Below are positions 63,424 through 64,000 of a stretch of 64,000 nt of DNA, one piece after another. Source of the stretch: Thalassotalea psychrophila. GTDB taxonomy: Bacteria; Pseudomonadota; Gammaproteobacteria; Enterobacterales; Alteromonadaceae. The translations under genes and the position numbers were made by a program. The notes beneath the pieces were generated by a model that did not search any database, had not been told where the DNA came from, and worked only from the letters and a program-made list of their open reading frames with translations. Positions within the stretch are counted from its first letter, which is position 1, and the number at the start of each line of letters is the position of its first letter. The stretch spans positions 4,526,001-4,590,000 of the forward strand of contig NZ_CP134145.1 in NCBI RefSeq assembly GCF_031583595.1. Direction: 5' to 3'.

Positions 63424-64000
63424 TTAAACAACAAAACTATCTTTCGAATTTGCTGATTCCGTTGTTAAATTATCAACGTCTTTTTCAAATTCATTTTTAG
63501 CAGTCGCTTTTTTAATTGGTGCAACGGTTGGCATTTTTTCAAATACCCAACCGTCACCGTTTGCTTCGGCTTCACGTCGGCCAGGAGATGCAACGGTTAA
63601 CACTTGCTTACCTTTGTGTTTATCACGCTCATCCATGTCTATTTGCCAACCTTTTTCTTCAACCAGTTTACGACGTGCCATACGGAATGTACTCATAAAC
63701 TTATCAGACTTAACCGACACTTCATTAGCTAAAGTTTCAGGTAAGTAATACGGTTGTGTTGCTTCAACAATTTCAGCATCTTCGAGTAAAATTGTTTTCA
63801 ATCGCTTAACTGAACCTTTATCAAAGATATCTTGTTTGAAGAATGATCTAAACTGCCATGCAAACGTTTTAGTTGTGTGTTCATCTATCGGCGTATTGGC
63901 ATCAAACATAACAATTTGCCACCCTTCTCGTAAGTCGATTTGAATACGCACAATCATACCAGGCAAGTGCCACTCAGGGTGAACGCGAGTTTCTTGCTTA
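63424..64000 (-). CDS. Rieske non-haem iron oxygenase, C-terminal part (cut by window edge)
   Basis: The minus-strand frame is open from the right edge to the stop at 63424, giving 192 residues; the start and Rieske cluster lie outside. The visible part is the C-terminal catalytic region of a VanA-like or pheophorbide-oxygenase-like protein: RVHPEWHLPGMIVRIQ, then TPIDEHTTKTFAWQFRSFF, a VEATQPYYLPE segment, SVKSDKFMSTFRMARRKL and GWQID, a proline-arginine SPGRREAE, and WVFEKMPT. This enzyme class includes PaO, which opens chlorophyll-derived macrocycles. The substrate cannot be told from this fragment, and it is separated from set B by three unrelated genes. Confidence 0.75.
   Translation of the reverse strand, partial: KQETRVHPEWHLPGMIVRIQIDLREGWQIVMFDANTPIDEHTTKTFAWQFRSFFKQDIFDKGSVKRLKTILLEDAEIVEATQPYYLPETLANEVSVKSDKFMSTFRMARRKLVEEKGWQIDMDERDKHKGKQVLTVASPGRREAEANGDGWVFEKMPTVAPIKKATAKNEFEKDVDNLTTESANSKDSFVV

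Noticed and set aside
1..64000. tRNA genes, CRISPR arrays, prophage
   Set aside because: No cloverleaf with a T-loop consensus, no regular spaced repeats, and no phage structural or integrase gene were found by reading; a covariance-model scan was not possible.

Overview
The window looks like chromosomal DNA of an AT-rich marine gammaproteobacterium, probably Alteromonadales near Colwellia or Thalassotalea. This is inferred from base composition, two large TonB-dependent receptors, strong AGGA/GAGG ribosome sites and the gene families; there is no rRNA or other marker to prove it. I saw no tRNA, rRNA, CRISPR array, transposase or phage gene.

Two kinds of catabolic DNA are interleaved. (A) A carbohydrate locus at about 4.1-22.5 kb holds xylB-xylA, a PAS-AraC regulator, a seven-gene plus-strand operon (alpha/beta hydrolase, TIM-barrel PEP-hydrolase-like protein, Tm-1-like protein, aldolase-SDR fusion, Gfo/Idh/MocA dehydrogenase, sugar isomerase/epimerase, MFS transporter), a PhyH-type dioxygenase, a TonB receptor and a LacI regulator. 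LacI-type operators and a duplicated 66-bp promoter element tie these together. (B) On both sides (1-3.9 kb and 22.6-60 kb) lies an unusual gene set. It has three proteins related to plant red chlorophyll catabolite reductase (RCCR), three SDRs resembling chlorophyll b reductase NYC1/NOL (one cut by the left edge), a DUF169 protein fused to a protochlorophyllide-reductase C-terminal domain (PCP_red), a second TonB receptor and two paralogous MFS transporters. It also has an eight-gene minus-strand operon (tandem nitrilase, RCCR-like, acyl-CoA-dehydrogenase-like, two aldehyde dehydrogenases, alpha/beta hydrolase, isochorismatase-like amidohydrolase, FAD monooxygenase). Further genes suit breakdown of substituted maleates: two maleate-isomerase/Asp-Glu-racemase homologues, an ICL/PEPM lyase, a LeuCD-type hydratase, a CoA-transferase and an HMG-CoA-lyase-type lyase. 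A Rieske oxygenase, the enzyme class of pheophorbide a oxygenase, runs off the right edge.

My main hypothesis is that set B is a bacterial pathway that takes up chlorophyll or another tetrapyrrole breakdown product, opens or reduces it, and funnels the pyrrole-derived alkylmaleate fragments to pyruvate, propionate or acetyl-CoA. Five intergenic regions of set B (six sites) carry the same 20-bp palindrome, TTGTTATA-N4-TATAACAA or a variant, which I did not see in the carbohydrate locus. This suggests one regulon under a regulator I cannot identify.

Other regions: 25.6-27.5 kb is a GC-richer, Tat-exported spermidine-dehydrogenase-like gene followed by a two-copy repeat, probably acquired. 54.4-58.3 kb is a run of small membrane proteins separated by 205-bp direct repeats and fragments of them. 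61.4-64 kb holds a lipoprotein, a Tat-exported GFA-family protein, a small unknown gene and the Rieske fragment.
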